Of a stretch of 64,000 nt of DNA, positions 61,090 through 64,000 are shown piece after piece. Every line of letters starts with the position of its first letter. The first letter of the stretch is position 1. The stretch lies in assembly GCA_036278735.1 (NCBI GenBank), contig DASUKM010000019.1, forward strand, positions 89,064 to 153,063, read 5' to 3'. Source of the stretch: DASUKM01 sp036278735. GTDB taxonomy: Bacteria > Acidobacteriota > Vicinamibacteria > Vicinamibacterales > 2-12-FULL-66-21. The notes beneath the pieces were generated by a model. The model was not told the origin of the DNA, did not search any database, and saw nothing but the letters and a program-made list of their open reading frames with translations. A program made the translations under genes and the position numbers.

Positions 61090-61466
61090 GGGGCGAAGCC
61101 CCCCGGAGAAGCACGAGCGCCGCGAGTCACGCGCACGGAGCGAGCGGCCGGCGAGCGAGAGCGCGTGTAGGGGGGTCCGGCGGGGCGACGCCCCCGGAGA
61201 AGCACGAGCGCCGCGAGTCACCGCGCACGGAGCGAGCCGCCGGCGAGCGAGAGCGCGTGTAGGGGTCCGGCGGGGCGAAGCCCCCGGAGAAGTACGAGCG
61301 CCGCGAGTCACGCGCACGGAGCGAGCCGCCGGCGAGCGAGAGCGCGTGCAGGGGGGGCTGGCGGGGCGAAGCCCCCGGAGAAGCACGAGCGCCGCGAGTC
61401 ACGCGCACGGAGCGAGCCGCCGGCGAGCGAGAGCGCGTGTAGGGGGGTCCGGCGGGGCGAAGCCCC
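61090..61466. repeat. Four 91-bp tandem repeats with GGGGCGAAGCCCC hairpins, plus a terminal hairpin
   Basis: Units begin at 61090, 61182, 61272 and 61363, with a fifth hairpin at 61454. Spacing is 92, 90, 91 and 91 bp. Each starts with GGGGCGAAGCCCC (GGGGCGACGCCCC in unit 2) followed by CGGAGAAGCACGAGCGCCGC, GAGTCACGCGCACGGAGCG and AGCCGCCGGCGAGCGAGAGC. Differences between units are few, so they are recently amplified or kept alike. The array fills the gap between atpH and atpA. The atpA ribosome site (AAGGAAG) follows 10 bp after the last hairpin. Confidence 0.95.
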
Positions 61467-61484
61467 CCGGGTATTAAGGAAGCC

Positions 61485-63011
<1,527 letters not shown>

Positions 63012-63015
63012 GACC

Positions 63016-63927
63016 ATGCCTTCGCTTCTGGACATCCGGCGCCGGATCCGCTCGGTCAAATCGATCCAGCAGATCACGAAGGCGATGAAGATGGTGGCCG
63101 CCTCGCGGCTGCGGCGCGCGCAGGATCGCATCCAGCAGGCGCGGCCGTTCGCGACCGAGATGCTGCGCGTCCTCAACAGCGTGGCGTCGCGCGTGGAGCC
63201 GGCGTCGCACCCGCTGCTCGACGAGCGGCGGACGCCGCGCGCCGGAGGCAAGGCCCTGCTGTTCGTGATTACCGCGGACCGCGGGCTGTGCGGCGGCTTC
63301 AACACGAACGCGATCAAGGCGGCCAGCACGTTCATCGTCGAGGACCCGGCGCGCGAAGTGGCGCTCGGCCTCGTCGGCCGCCGGGGGCGCGACTTCTTCG
63401 CGCGGCGAGGCTTCGAGGTGCGCTACGAACAGGTCAACCTGTTCCTGGCGCTCCAATTCGGGCACGCCCAGGCGATCGCGCGCGCGGCGATCGAGGCCTT
63501 CATCGGCGGCCAGGTCGACAGCGTCCACCTCGTGTACAACGAATTCAAATCGGTCATCCAGCAGCGCATTGTCGTGGAGCGGCTGCTGCCGATTCCACGG
63601 CTGGAGATCGAACCGCCCAGCCGTGTCACGCCGAAGCCCGGCACCGAGGGAACGGGCGAAGCCGGACCGCAGGTCGACTACTTGTACGAGCCGGCGCCCG
63701 AGGAAATCTTCACGACGCTGCTCCCGCGGCACGTCGAGGTGCAGGCGTACCGGGCGCTGCTCGATTCGAACGCCGCGTTCTACGCCGCGCAGATGACGGC
63801 GATGGACGCCGCCACGCGCAATTCGGCTGAAATGATCGATCAACTCACCTTGTACATGAACAAGGTGCGTCAGGCCGCGATCACGCGCGAGATCATCGAA
63901 GTAGTCTCGGGCGCGGAGGCCCTGTAA
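63016..63927 (+). CDS. atpG: ATP synthase F1 subunit gamma
   Basis: A 303-residue central-stalk subunit. The start SLLDIRRRIRSVKSIQQITK, then AMKMVAASRLRRAQDRIQQA, and GLCGGFNTNAIKAAS are family signatures. The C-terminal helix ASRNSAEMI-like ATRNSAEMIDQLTLYMNKVR and AAITREIIEVVSGAEAL is complete. It starts five bases after atpA. Subunit beta is expected beyond the window edge. Confidence 0.97.
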   Translation: MPSLLDIRRRIRSVKSIQQITKAMKMVAASRLRRAQDRIQQARPFATEMLRVLNSVASRVEPASHPLLDERRTPRAGGKALLFVITADRGLCGGFNTNAIKAASTFIVEDPAREVALGLVGRRGRDFFARRGFEVRYEQVNLFLALQFGHAQAIARAAIEAFIGGQVDSVHLVYNEFKSVIQQRIVVERLLPIPRLEIEPPSRVTPKPGTEGTGEAGPQVDYLYEPAPEEIFTTLLPRHVEVQAYRALLDSNAAFYAAQMTAMDAATRNSAEMIDQLTLYMNKVRQAAITREIIEVVSGAEAL

Positions 63928-64000
63928 CGATGAACAGCGCCTGCGGCCGCGGCGCGCGAGCGGAGCGAGACGCGCCGCCGCGCGTGGGGGTGGGGCCCCA
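63928..64000. other. Start of another GC-rich repeat after atpG
   Basis: The last 73 bases contain GCGCGCGAGCGGAGCGAGAC and GCGCCGCCGCGCG, resembling the GCGAGCGGAGCG parts of the parB element and the atp repeats. No gene starts here before the window ends. Confidence 0.45.

Overview
The window is a 64 kb piece of a high-GC bacterial chromosome that includes the replication-origin neighbourhood. The gene set points to Acidobacteriota, most likely a Vicinamibacteria-type lineage. The clues are a PadR regulator coupled to a duplicated MacB/FtsX-like permease of the acidobacterial ADOP type, a DUF4139 protein carrying a carboxypeptidase-regulatory-like domain, a DUF885 peptidase, and many purine/pyrimidine-biased short repeats between genes. 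This placement is inference from family content, not from a marker-gene tree.

Layout: 1-9.8 kb is transport: the tail of a CorC/HlyC-type protein, an APC permease with a dicarboxylate symporter, two ClC chloride transporters separated by a TPR protein, and a GT39 glycosyltransferase. 9.8-20.1 kb is accessory and partly decayed: an Rsm22-like methyltransferase led by a 35-codon protein-kinase relic, tRNA-Ser, an Nramp-like transporter, PadR plus ADOP permease, a DyP peroxidase with a small partner, a second Nramp tail (relic), an OprP-like porin, and a broken pstS joined to the end of a LytTR regulator. 20.3-32 kb holds DUF4139, serS, galU, an FmdB zinc ribbon, DUF885, rsmI, a TPR protein and the glmU-glmS pair (UDP-GlcNAc supply). 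32-37.5 kb is leucine biosynthesis, leuCD and leuAB, with a divergent LysR gene between them. 37.5-43.2 kb has a four-helix-bundle gene bracketed by inverted heptamer arrays, pcrA/uvrD and gyrA.

43.4-59.3 kb is the classic origin block. gyrB, dnaN and dnaA run leftward. rpmH-rnpA-yidD-yidC-khpB-mnmE-mnmG-rsmG, a perfect 16-bp parS palindrome, parA-parB and selD run rightward. DnaA-box-like 9-mers lie on both sides of dnaA. selD carries an in-frame TGA at codon 13 followed at once by a strong hairpin, so it is read here as a selenoprotein. 59.3-64 kb is the F1 and stator part of an ATP synthase operon (b', b, delta, alpha, gamma), interrupted by four 91-bp repeats.

The most unusual feature is the repeat landscape: several unrelated families of 7- or 8-bp tandem repeats in intergenic gaps, often in inverted pairs and sometimes running over stop codons; a 91-bp repeat with a GCGAAGC hairpin inside the atp operon; and a related-looking palindromic element apparently sitting in frame within parB.
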